A DNA stretch of 36,340 nt from Rhodospirillales bacterium (GTDB lineage Bacteria > Pseudomonadota > Alphaproteobacteria > Rhodospirillales > JANQFP01): the NCBI GenBank assembly GCA_028277795.1, contig JANQFP010000103.1, positions 1 through 36,340 of the forward strand, given 5' to 3'. Below are positions 22,752 to 32,217 of this stretch, one piece after another. A model generated the notes under the pieces. It did not search any database. It was not told the origin of the DNA and saw only the letters and a list, made by a program, of their open reading frames with translations. Made by a program: the position numbers and the translations under genes. Position 1 is the stretch's first letter, and every line of letters starts with the position of its first letter.

Positions 22752-22920
22752 TTTCGTGCCTCCATAATATGGGCGGGCAACATGTCATTGGCATCCAGAG
22801 TCTATTACTGATAACACTTTATGTCGAAAAAATAATTTACTTTTAATTTACATGCATATTTCTTCGCTTCCTGGCCCGGCGCACGCATGCGCCAGACACC
22901 GGCAGGGCCGAAGAAGAACG
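22752..22920. promoter_or_regulatory. AT-rich intergenic region with the lipoprotein promoter
   Basis: About 60 bp near 22800-22865 are strongly AT-rich (runs such as AAAAAATAATTTAC), in contrast to the GC-rich surroundings. The - strand reads CATATTATGGAGG just before the lipoprotein start, so a -10-like element and the ribosome site overlap there. AT-rich islands of this kind in alphaproteobacteria are often targets of MucR/Ros-type silencers; no specific site can be named. Confidence 0.4.
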
Positions 22921-22949
22921 CCGGGGGACGGCGGATGACCGTCCCCCGG
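22921..22949 (-). terminator. Terminator of the tad operon
   Basis: CCGGGGGACGG (22921-22931) and CCGTCCCCCGG (22939-22949) form a perfect 11-bp stem with a 7-nt loop. On the - strand it is followed by CGTTCTTCTT, a modest T-rich tail. It lies about 60 bp downstream of the tadC stop. Confidence 0.75.
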
Positions 22950-23011
22950 CGCCGCCGGGCCGTCGGACCCCAAACCACGGCCCGGCACCCCAACCGCATG
23001 GCCTGCCGCCG

Positions 23012-24028
23012 TCACATGGACGCGAAGCTGTCCAGGGCCTGGAGCACGGCCGGACTGAGCAGCACCACGAACAGGGTGGGCAGGATGAACACCACCAGCG
23101 GGATGGTCAGCGTGGCCGGCAGCTTGGCCGCTTTCTCCTCGGCCTTGAGCATGCGCTCGTCCCGGTACTCGCTGGACAGCACCCGCAGCGCCTGGGCCAG
23201 CGGCGTGCCGTAGCGCTCGGTCTGCACCAGCGTGTTGACCACCCCGCGGACCGACGGCATGTCGGTGCGCCGGTCCAGGTTGTCCAGAGCCTGGCGCCGC
23301 TGGGGCAGCATGCCCAGCTCCACCGCCGTGAGGCCGAACTCGTCCGCCACCTCGGGCGACGAGCGCTCCATCTCGCGGGCCACCCGGGTCAGGGCGGCGT
23401 CGATGGCCAGGCCCGCCTCGGCGCAGATGACCAGCAGGTCGAGGGCGTCGGGCAGGCCCTTCTGCAGGGCCTTGCGCCGCTTCTGGATGGCGTTGCGGAC
23501 GAAGATCTCCGGGGCGTAGGCGCCGAGGACGACGAACACCATGGCCACCAGCAGCTTGACCATGGGCGGCATGTCCAGCCCGCTGCCGTAGAGCCCGGCC
23601 GCCGCCGCCGCCCCGAAGGCGAACGGCAGCGCCACCTTCATGAACAGGAACACAACCAGGGCGTCCTTGCTGCGCCAGCCGGCCTGGGCCAGGCGTCCGG
23701 TCATGCGCTGGGCCTGGTTGCTGCGCACCAGATTGAGGCGATGGGTGGCCCGGCGCATCAGGCTGAGGGCGTCCACGCGGCGCTGCCGATGGCGGCTCCG
23801 GGTCGGCGCCAGCAGGCCGGCCCGCAGGCGCTCGCGGTGGCGGCGCAGGTTGCGGGCCCGCGATCCCAGAGGGTTCTTGGCCACCGCCCCGTGCCACACC
23901 GCGTAGACGCTGACGAAGGCGGCGATGCCGGCCATCAGGGTGATGAAGTTCTCGACGCCCAGGCCGCCGTAGAGCGCGTGCAGCAGCTTGTCGACGAAAA
24001 TGTACTTGAGGAAGGCGAGGATGCTCAT
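23012..24028 (-). CDS. tadC: TadC, pilus inner-membrane platform protein
   Basis: TadC pairs with TadB to form the inner-membrane platform of the Flp pilus. The 338-residue protein has a T2SF (GspF-type) domain with membrane segments near the N-terminus (FITLMAGIAAFVSVYAVW), in the middle (FLFMKVALPFAFGAAAAAGL, LLVAMVFVVLGAYAPEIFV) and at the end (TIPLVVFILPTLFVVLLSPA). The cytoplasmic segment GLPDALDLLVICAEAGLAID is characteristic. The ATG overlaps the tadB stop (ATGA). It is the last gene of the operon. Confidence 0.93.
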   Translation of the reverse strand: MSILAFLKYIFVDKLLHALYGGLGVENFITLMAGIAAFVSVYAVWHGAVAKNPLGSRARNLRRHRERLRAGLLAPTRSRHRQRRVDALSLMRRATHRLNLVRSNQAQRMTGRLAQAGWRSKDALVVFLFMKVALPFAFGAAAAAGLYGSGLDMPPMVKLLVAMVFVVLGAYAPEIFVRNAIQKRRKALQKGLPDALDLLVICAEAGLAIDAALTRVAREMERSSPEVADEFGLTAVELGMLPQRRQALDNLDRRTDMPSVRGVVNTLVQTERYGTPLAQALRVLSSEYRDERMLKAEEKAAKLPATLTIPLVVFILPTLFVVLLSPAVLQALDSFASM

Positions 24029-25010
24029 ATCTCGAACCGCACCATCTTGCGCATGACCAACATGCCCATGCCCATGGTCATGGCGGCGCTGCCCAGAAGC
24101 ATGCGGCCGCGGGGATCCCACAGCAGCATGCCCTGGTACTCGGGGTTCAGCAGGTACAAGAGCCCGAACATGATGATCGGCAGGGCGCCGAGCACGTTGG
24201 CGCTGGCCCGGCCCTCCGACGACATGGCGCGCACCTTGAGCTCCATCTGCCGGCGCCGGCGCAGGATGTCCGACAGGTTGGCCAGGGTCTCGCCCAGGTT
24301 GCCGCCGGTCTCCCGCTGCACCACCAGGCTGATGACGAAGAACTTGAACTCGGGCGTCCCCAGGCGGGTCGCGGCCTCCCACAGGGCGTCGTCGAGCTCC
24401 TGGCCGAAGGTGACGCTGTCGCTGATGCGGCGGAACTCGCCGCCCACCGGATCGGTCATCTCGCGCCCCACGGCGGCGATGGATTCGGTGGCCGGCAGTC
24501 CGGACTTGAGCCCGCGGACGATGAGGTCGATGGCCTCGGGGAACTGGAGCGTGAACTTGCGCAGGCGGCGCGCCGCCATGCGGCCGATCACCCAGTGCGG
24601 GATGCCCACCCCGACGACCACGGCGCCCAGGGCCGCCAACGCCATCGGCAGCTCGAACACCATCGCGGCGGCGAAGGCGCCGGCCGCCAGGCCCAGGTTG
24701 GCCAGCAAGTAGGTGCCCACCGGGATGTTGCGCCCGGTGCGGGCCAGGCGCGCCTGCAGCACCGACTGGCGCGGCAGCAGGCGTTTGGCCAGGCGGTCGG
24801 CCACGGCGAGACGGCTCTTGGCCTCGACCCGTTTTACGCTGGTCACCGCCGCGGCCGCGCCCGGACGGCTGTCGCCGTGGCGCCGCCGGCGCACCCCGTC
24901 GGCCCGCTTCTGCAGGCGCTGGCGCGGCCCCGACAGGGCACCGGCCACGGCCCACGCCAGGCTGCCCACCGCCACCAGCACGCCGACGAAGACGATGACG
25001 ATGGCGCCGC

Positions 25011-25014
<4 letters not shown>
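24025..25014 (-). CDS. tadB: TadB, pilus inner-membrane platform protein
   Basis: The 329-residue protein is the T2SF-domain partner of TadC. It has an N-terminal membrane segment (IVIVFVGVLVAVGSLAWAVA), two more near residues 100-140, the cytoplasmic segment FPEAIDLIVRGLKSGLPATE, the ETGGNLGETLANLSDILRRR signature and a C-terminal membrane anchor. Both ends overlap neighbouring genes (cpaF stop and tadC start), indicating tight translational coupling. Confidence 0.93.
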
Positions 25015-26623
<1,609 letters not shown>

Positions 26624-26627
<4 letters not shown>

Positions 26628-27856
26628 CCGCTCCGTTTCTTGAGCAGGCGCGACCACAGGGGCGGTGCCGCCTCCTGCGCCTTGCTGCCGGCCAGGGTGC
26701 CGCCGAGATCCCGCAACACCGCCACCGGCTTGGCGCGTGCGGCCACCTCGGCCATGGCCTTGCCGACGCCGGCGCTGGCGGCCGCCGCCTTGACATCCCA
26801 CGGGATGACGGCATCGACGCTCAGCTCGGCGCCGCGCTCGAAATCGTCCTTGGTCAGCTCGCCCACCTTGGCGGCGCCGACCCGGTTGAGGAGCACCTTG
26901 ACCGCGGCCTCGGGCGCCGTCGCCTTGACCACGGCCACCAGGCGGGCGGTGTCGCGCATGCCGGCCAGGGACGGGTCCGACACCACGACCACGGCGGCCG
27001 GCGGCGCCAGGAGGGCGGCCTGGCTGCGGGCGGCGAAGCGCGGCAGGTCGACGACCACGCAATCGAAATCGGCGCGCAGGGTCTCCAGCAGCCGGTCGAG
27101 GGCCGCCGGATCGAAGGAGAACCGGTTGCCCAGGTCCTCCTCGGCGCCGAGCACGAACAGGCGGTCGGCGGCGCGCACCATGGCCCGCTCGATGAACAGG
27201 CCGTCGATGCGGTCGGGGTTCTCCAGGGCCTCGCGGAAGCCGCAGCCCGGCTCCAGGTCGAGGGCCAGGGCGGCGGTGCCGAAATACAGGTCCAGGTCGA
27301 CCAGGGCCACCCGCAGGCCCTGCTCGTGGGCCATCAGCCAGGCGGTGTTGACGGCCACGGTGCTGGCACCGGCGCCGCCGCGGGCGCCGACCACGGCGAT
27401 CACCTTGCCCACGCCGGTCCCCTCGCCGCCGGTGTCCTCGACCGCCGTCGGCGCGACGGGACGGGCCATGGCGGCGGCCAGGGATTCGGCGGACACGGGC
27501 TTGAGCAGGTAGTCCTGGACACCGCTGGCCATGAGGTCGCGGAACAGCCCCACGTCGTTGACCGTGCCCAAGGCCACCACCCGGGTGCCGGCGTCGCAGA
27601 CCTCGGCCAGGGCCGCCATGTCGGCCAGGGGATCGTCGGCGTCGGTGAGGTCGATGACCAGCAGCGACGGGGTGGCCAGGCCGGCCAGCGTCGAGGCGGC
27701 CTCGGCGACGCCGCCCTCGCGCACGGCGCCGCCCCAGCCGTGCTCGCCGGCGACCTTGTCGAGCAGGGCGCGGGTGACCTCGTCGGTGGCGAAGCCCATG
27801 AACGGGGCGCGGCCGGCCGAGGGCTCAATGGCGGGAAGGGCGGCGGGCGACGACAT
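26624..27856 (-). CDS. cpaE: CpaE/TadZ, pilus localisation ATPase
   Basis: CpaE is a MinD/ParA-like protein that places the pilus machine at the cell pole. The 410-residue protein has an N-terminal receiver-like domain (LLVIDLTDADDPLADMAALA, VQDYLLKPVS) and a C-terminal P-loop domain with GARGGAGASTVAVN in place of the canonical KGGVGKT, a variation usual for the CpaE group, followed by VALVDLDLYFG and CVVVDLPRF. The start lies 2 bp after the cpaD stop, and its end overlaps the cpaF start. Confidence 0.9.
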
Positions 27857-27858
27857 GG

Positions 27859-28605
27859 CTAGTGGGTGCTCCCGCTCTTCTGCTGGCTCTGGGTGACGCC
27901 CACGTCCTCGGGCTCGAGGGGCTTGGTCTCGCCCTTGTGGTAGCGCTGGATGCCAAGGGTCCCGTAGGTGCCGTCCATGGGTCCGGGCTCGCGCCCTTCG
28001 ACCAGGTCGGCGGGGTCGGCGACCATGATCCCGAAGTTGATGGCGGTGGCGCAGCCCCAGTTGCTGGAGGGCGTGTTGTTGAAGGTGCGGCCCGGCCGCC
28101 CGGTCCAGTCGGGGCAGGCCGGAAGCTGGACCACGTGGCGGCGCACCACCACCGCCACCGAGCCCGGCGACGGCGCCGCGCGGACGGGCGCGCCGCGCAC
28201 CGCACCGACGACGATGTCGCGGCCGGCCAGGTGGGCGGCCACCGCCTCGCGGCGCCGCTCTGCCAGCCCGTCACCGCGGGCCCGGCCGGCCACCACCATG
28301 ACCTTGTCGCCGCGGCCGAGGCCGGCGCGGTCGAGGAAGGCGTCCAGCCGCGTCGCGTCGGCCGGAGCCAGGTCCGCGGAGTCGGCGGTGAACATCACCT
28401 GGTGGGCGGCCTCGACCGGGACGGCACGGGGCTGCCGCCGCTCCCGCACCTCGGAGAAGTCCTCGATGGGGAGGAGGCCGGGGTTGAGGGCGGCCAGGAA
28501 CCCGCCGCCGGCGATGCGGTCGGTCGAGCCGCCGGAGGTGCAGCCGACCACGGTTGTCAGGACGGCCAGGCCGAGGGCGTGTCGGGCGTGTCGCCAAGGG
28601 GTCAT
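27859..28605 (-). CDS. cpaD: CpaD, pilus assembly lipoprotein
   Basis: CpaD is a periplasmic lipoprotein that supports the CpaC secretin. The 248-residue protein has a lipobox (TVVGC), a middle region (VMFTADSADLAPADATRLDA) resembling the OmpA-like part of the family, and the CpaD signature near the C-terminus, NNTPSSNWGCATAINFGIMV followed by ADPADLVEGREPG. The gene fits between cpaC (14 bp) and cpaE (2 bp). Confidence 0.92.
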   Translation of the reverse strand: MTPWRHARHALGLAVLTTVVGCTSGGSTDRIAGGGFLAALNPGLLPIEDFSEVRERRQPRAVPVEAAHQVMFTADSADLAPADATRLDAFLDRAGLGRGDKVMVVAGRARGDGLAERRREAVAAHLAGRDIVVGAVRGAPVRAAPSPGSVAVVVRRHVVQLPACPDWTGRPGRTFNNTPSSNWGCATAINFGIMVADPADLVEGREPGPMDGTYGTLGIQRYHKGETKPLEPEDVGVTQSQQKSGSTH

Positions 28606-28619
28606 CGGTCCCTCCCGTG

Positions 28620-30005
28620 TCAATCCAGTTGGAACCCGGCCGCCCCGAGGGCCGCCCGGCCGCGCCCGTCGACGACGGACGGCTTGCCGGTGGTCGGGTT
28701 GCGGCGGTGGGTGCCGCCGGTGACCAGGCGTTCCAGGTCGTGGGGCGGCACGAAGCCGTCGGTGGGCGCCGCCAGCACCGGCCGCGGCGCCGGCTGCACC
28801 ACGTAGGGCGTGACGATGATGACCAGCTCGCTCTCGTCGCGCTGGAAGCGGTCGGAGCGGAACAGGCCGCCCAGCACCGGGATGTCGCCCAGGCCGGGGA
28901 ACTTGGAGATGTCGTGGGTGACGTTGTTCTGCAGCAGGCCGGCGATGGCGAAGCTCTGGCCGCTGCCCAGCTCCACCGTGGTCTCGGCCCGGCGGGTGGT
29001 CAGGGACGGCACCACGAAGTTGTTGAGGGTGACGGCGTTGGCGTTGGAGAGCTGGCTCACCTCGGGGCGCACGTGCAGGCCCACCCGCGAGCCGCCGATC
29101 AGGGTCGGTGTGAAGGCCAGCGAGACGCCGAACTTCTTGAACTCGATGGTCACCCGGCCGTTGGAATCGGGGACCAGGATGGGAAACTCGCCGCCGGCCA
29201 GGAAGCTGGCCGTCTCGCCGGACATGGCGGTGAGATTGGGCTCGGCCAGCACCGTGACCAGGCCCTCCTCCTCCAGGGCGTCGATCACCGCGTTGATGTC
29301 CCAGCCCTGGATGCTGCGGGACGGCGACAGGGTGTGCTGGGTGACTCCGGCGGCGAACGGGTTGGCGGTGGCCAGGCCGATGGAGAAGCCGGCCACGCTG
29401 CCCATGATGTTCCAGTTGAAGCCGAGCTGCTTGTCCACCGTGCGCGACACCTCGGTGACCCGTACCCGCAGGTTGACCTGGTTGGGACCGTGGATGCCGA
29501 GGCGGCTGATCACCGCGTTCTCGTCGTCGCCGGCGAAGCGGGCCGCCAGGCGGCGCAGGTCCTCGGCCACCGAGGCGGTCTCCACGATGCCGTCCAGGAC
29601 CACCGCCCCGTCGATGCTGGTCACCGTCACCTGGGCATCGGGATGGAGGTCGCGGAACGCGCGGCGCAGGCGGCTCAGGTTGTGGGAAACCGAGACGTCG
29701 ATGCTGGCCAGCACCCGCTCGGAGGCATCGACCGCATAGAGCGTGGTCTCGCCGGGGGCCTTGCCCATCAGGTAGATGAGGCTCGGCGACTTGACCTGGA
29801 TGTCGGCCACCTCGGGGTCGGCGACGAACACCGTGGCGGCGGCCCGGTCGAGGCGCAGCAGGCGTCCCTTGTTGATCTCCACGTCCAGGGTCGGGCCGCT
29901 GGCCGGCACCACCTCCACCGAGGCGGCCGCCACCGGCGGCGCCGGCAGCACCAGGGCCAGCAACACCAGGCCGGCAATCAAACGACGGGCGAAGCGGGCA
30001 CACAT
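28620..30005 (-). CDS. cpaC: CpaC/RcpA, outer-membrane secretin
   Basis: CpaC forms the outer-membrane channel through which the Flp pilus leaves the cell. The 461-residue protein has a signal peptide (about 1-28), an N-terminal pilus-assembly domain (VADPEVADIQVKSPSLIYLM), a BON-like segment (VTVTSIDGAVVLDGIVETAS) and a secretin domain (VLAEPNLTAMSGETASFLAG, then VPDSNGRVTIEFKKFGVSLA and TTVELGSGQSFAIAGLLQNN). It is the usual length for the family. It follows cpaB by 11 bp. Confidence 0.95.
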   Translation of the reverse strand: MCARFARRLIAGLVLLALVLPAPPVAAASVEVVPASGPTLDVEINKGRLLRLDRAAATVFVADPEVADIQVKSPSLIYLMGKAPGETTLYAVDASERVLASIDVSVSHNLSRLRRAFRDLHPDAQVTVTSIDGAVVLDGIVETASVAEDLRRLAARFAGDDENAVISRLGIHGPNQVNLRVRVTEVSRTVDKQLGFNWNIMGSVAGFSIGLATANPFAAGVTQHTLSPSRSIQGWDINAVIDALEEEGLVTVLAEPNLTAMSGETASFLAGGEFPILVPDSNGRVTIEFKKFGVSLAFTPTLIGGSRVGLHVRPEVSQLSNANAVTLNNFVVPSLTTRRAETTVELGSGQSFAIAGLLQNNVTHDISKFPGLGDIPVLGGLFRSDRFQRDESELVIIVTPYVVQPAPRPVLAAPTDGFVPPHDLERLVTGGTHRRNPTTGKPSVVDGRGRAALGAAGFQLD

Positions 30006-30016
30006 GGGCGTCACCC

Positions 30017-30886
30017 TCAGAAGGCCGACTGCTCGGCCTTGTCGCCGCGCAGCACGTTGACGTGGGCCTTGGGCACGCCGCCGCCGACCAGGCCGCTGGG
30101 ATAGTAGATGTCGGTGTCCATGGTGAAGCTGGGGCCCTCGGCGCCGTTCACCATCTCGCCATTGGCGGCACCGGCAGTCTCGCGGGCGAGGCTGCGCAGG
30201 CTCAGGGACAGGTCGCCCATCTCCAGGCCCAGGCTGATCTTCTCGGCCTGCTTGGGCGTCACCTCGAGGGTCGCCGTCTTGGCCACCTGGGCCTGGCCTT
30301 CGGCGTTCTCCACCGTCTGGTCGATGGCCAGCACCCGGACGTCCTGCAGCAGGGTCTCGCTGAAGTAGCGGGTCTGGCTGTCCTTGCCGTCCTCGCTTTT
30401 CACCGTCAGGCGGACGGTGAGGATGACGTCCACCCAATCGCCGGGGAAGACGAACCCGGAGATGCCCGAGGTGGCGTTGACCGGCACCGAGACGGCGCGC
30501 ATGCCGGGCTCCAGCACCGCGGCCAGGAAGCCGCGGTCGCCGGGATGGACCACCCGCTGCTCGGTGAGGGGCTCGCCGGCGTTGACCGAGGCGCGCACCA
30601 CGGCGCCCTCGAAGTCCTTGATGCGGCGCGCGCCCTTGACCGCGTAGCCCTCGGCCACGCCCTCTTCGGGCCACGGCTGCCAGCGCAGATGCTGGGGCCG
30701 CACGAAGGTGCCGGCGGCCAGGGTCTCCTTGGCCACCAGGACCATGACGGCCGCCGTCTGCGCGGTCTGCTCGGGCACCGAGGCCAGCAGCGCCGCGCGC
30801 TCGGCCGACACCCAGCTGCGGGCGAAGAAGGCGGTGAATCCGGCCGCGCTCAGGGCGAGGAGGATCAGCAACAGTCGGCGGACCAT
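30017..30886 (-). CDS. cpaB: CpaB/RcpC, periplasmic pilus assembly protein
   Basis: The 289-residue protein has an N-terminal membrane anchor (LLLILLALSAAGFTAFFA) and an SAF domain (VLVAKETLAAGTFVRPQHLR), then a beta-rich domain with PVNATSGISGFVFPGDWVDV and TLEVTPKQAEKISLGLEMGD, the standard CpaB layout. It connects the secretin to the inner-membrane machine and may bind cell wall. Gaps to cpaA (12 bp) and cpaC (11 bp) are short. Confidence 0.94.
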   Translation of the reverse strand: MVRRLLLILLALSAAGFTAFFARSWVSAERAALLASVPEQTAQTAAVMVLVAKETLAAGTFVRPQHLRWQPWPEEGVAEGYAVKGARRIKDFEGAVVRASVNAGEPLTEQRVVHPGDRGFLAAVLEPGMRAVSVPVNATSGISGFVFPGDWVDVILTVRLTVKSEDGKDSQTRYFSETLLQDVRVLAIDQTVENAEGQAQVAKTATLEVTPKQAEKISLGLEMGDLSLSLRSLARETAGAANGEMVNGAEGPSFTMDTDIYYPSGLVGGGVPKAHVNVLRGDKAEQSAF

Positions 30887-30898
30887 GGCGCGGCTCCC

Positions 30899-31402
30899 CT
30901 AGGACACACCGGCGGCCCGCGCCAGCGCCACCATGGCACCGGCGGCGATGGCCACGCCGTAGGGCAGCTTGGCGCCGAGGACGGCGTCGCGGACGCCGGC
31001 ACCGCCGGCGGCCTCGCTGGCCAGGGCCACCAAGAAGCGCAGCGGGGTCGCCATGACGGCCGCCATGACGCCGCCGGCGACGGCGGTGGCGAGCAGGAAC
31101 TCGATGACGCCGGCCGGTCCCGCCCACAGGGCGACGGCGGCGAGCAGCTTGACGTCGCCGCCACCGATGGCGCGGGCCAGGTGCAGCACGAACCCGCCCA
31201 TCAGGACGGTGGCGGCCACGGCCAGCGCCCACGGCCAGTCGGTGCCGCCCACGCACAGCACGTGGACCGGATAGAGGGCGGCGATGGCGGCGCTGACGCG
31301 GTTGGGAATGCGGTACTCGGCCACGTCGGTGGCCGCGGCCACGGCGATCAGGCCGAGGACGAGGGCAATAACGAATCGATCGATGAAAACGGGGTCAACC
31401 AT
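30899..31402 (-). CDS. cpaA: CpaA/TadV, prepilin peptidase
   Basis: CpaA cleaves the leader of the Flp prepilin (and pseudopilins). The 167-residue membrane protein has the two catalytic aspartates of type IV prepilin peptidases: Asp26 in TDVAEYRIPN and Asp83 in GGGDVKLL (GxGDxK). It lacks the cytoplasmic cysteine-rich domain of the larger PilD enzymes, as is normal for the Tad branch. It has about four to five membrane segments. It follows flp by 223 bp that hold only hairpins. Confidence 0.94.
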   Translation of the reverse strand: MVDPVFIDRFVIALVLGLIAVAAATDVAEYRIPNRVSAAIAALYPVHVLCVGGTDWPWALAVAATVLMGGFVLHLARAIGGGDVKLLAAVALWAGPAGVIEFLLATAVAGGVMAAVMATPLRFLVALASEAAGGAGVRDAVLGAKLPYGVAIAAGAMVALARAAGVS

Positions 31403-31531
31403 GGCGGCCTTGGGGTCTGGGGCGCGTCGGGGTGGCCGTGGGCGTTACATGGGATCGACGGACTCCGATCGGGGTCGGGGTTGCGGGCTGGCTTGGGGTC
31501 CCTTCCCCCCTCCCCCTTCGGGCCGGGCTGA

Positions 31532-31600
31532 CGGTCCTTGGGACCGCCATCCGGGGGCGACCGACCCGAAGGGTTGGAGGGGTCGTCCTCGCGAAGGACG
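31532..31600 (-). terminator. Two hairpins between flp and cpaA
   Basis: In the flp-to-cpaA gap, CGGTCC-TTG-GGACCG (31532-31546) and CGTCCT-CGCGA-AGGACG (31584-31600) can each form a 6-bp stem. Neither has a T-run, but a partial stop here would allow much more flp message than machinery message, as the pilus needs. The remaining 31403-31625 sequence has no gene I can support. Confidence 0.45.
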
Positions 31601-31625
31601 CAAAAGGAAGGGGCTTCGCGCCGCG

Positions 31626-31808
31626 TTACGGGGTGACGGCGCTGGTCAGCTCGGTGTCCACGGTCTCGAACATCGTGGTCAGCGACTCGCCCATACCGGT
31701 GAGGGCGGCGATGGCGGCGACCGACACCAAGGCGGCGATCAGGCCGTACTCGATGGCGGTGGCGCCGGACTCGTCCTTGAAGAACTTGCTCAGAGCGCTG
31801 AAAGGCAT
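31626..31808 (-). CDS. Flp-type major pilin
   Basis: The 60-residue prepilin has a 15-residue leader (MPFSALSKFFKDESG) and the Flp motif G-ATAI-EY at the cleavage site, then a hydrophobic helix (GLIAALVSVAAIAALTGM). Mature length would be 45 residues. Cleavage by CpaA, then assembly by CpaF/TadB/TadC, gives the Flp pilus used for surface attachment. AGGAGG sits 5 bp before the ATG at 31808, which rules out the longer upstream frame. Confidence 0.93.
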   Translation of the reverse strand: MPFSALSKFFKDESGATAIEYGLIAALVSVAAIAALTGMGESLTTMFETVDTELTSAVTP

Positions 31809-31851
31809 CGTAACCTCCTGTGAGGGAACCACACGTAACTATCGTGCCAAG

Positions 31852-31881
31852 ACAATAGGCCTGAGATCCAAAACAAGTCAA
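31852..31881 (-). promoter_or_regulatory. Candidate sigma-70 promoter of flp
   Basis: On the - strand TTGACT (31876-31881) and TATTGT (31852-31857) are separated by 18 bp, giving a start near 31845 and a leader of about 37 nt with a perfect AGGAGG. Both boxes are near consensus for an alphaproteobacterial housekeeping promoter. A sigma-54-like element TTGGCACG-N4-TTAC partly overlaps it but lacks the -12 GC. Confidence 0.45.
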
Positions 31882-32200
31882 AATATTTATTTACAATCAT
31901 ACGAGCATTAATTTGCATACAAATTGATCTTTCTTTTTATTGTTTGTGAATACCTGAATTTATATTTTTTCGTATAAAATTTTCATAAATCACGCGCGGG
32001 CGCCAGGGGCGACGGACGCCGGCGCCGAGACACCCCTGCAGCAGCGGACCGGCAAATGGTTGCCTGTGAAACGGCATATATAAAATTCGAAGTAAAATTA
32101 TTTTTGTTTGTACGTGTTTAGGTTATTATTTACACACAACTATTTTTATTCTCTCTATTCGACTTTATATTATAATAGCGCCTGCACACGTCTTCATTAT
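31860..32200. promoter_or_regulatory. AT-rich island between flp and the tadG-like gene
   Basis: Most of this divergent intergenic region is rich in A and T (stretches such as TTTATATTTTTTCGTATAAA), interrupted by a GC-rich patch at about 31990-32060. No credible gene lies in it. The island feeds two divergent pilus transcripts and looks like a curved or silencer-bound regulatory region (MucR/Ros or IHF type); this is an inference from composition. Confidence 0.5.
32171..32176 (+). promoter_or_regulatory. -10 box of the tadG-like gene
   Basis: A perfect TATAAT lies 41 bp before the chosen ATG at 32218, giving a start near 32183. No good -35 is visible at 16-18 bp upstream (sequence near 32148 is ATTCTC), so an activator may be needed. 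Confidence 0.45.
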
Positions 32201-32217
32201 TGGATACGGCTCGTCCC

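Noticed and set aside
31834..31850. Sigma-54-like element TTGGCACG-N4-TTAC upstream of flp
   Set aside because: The -12 GC is replaced by AC, and a better-spaced sigma-70-like promoter overlaps. It is kept only as a weak alternative.
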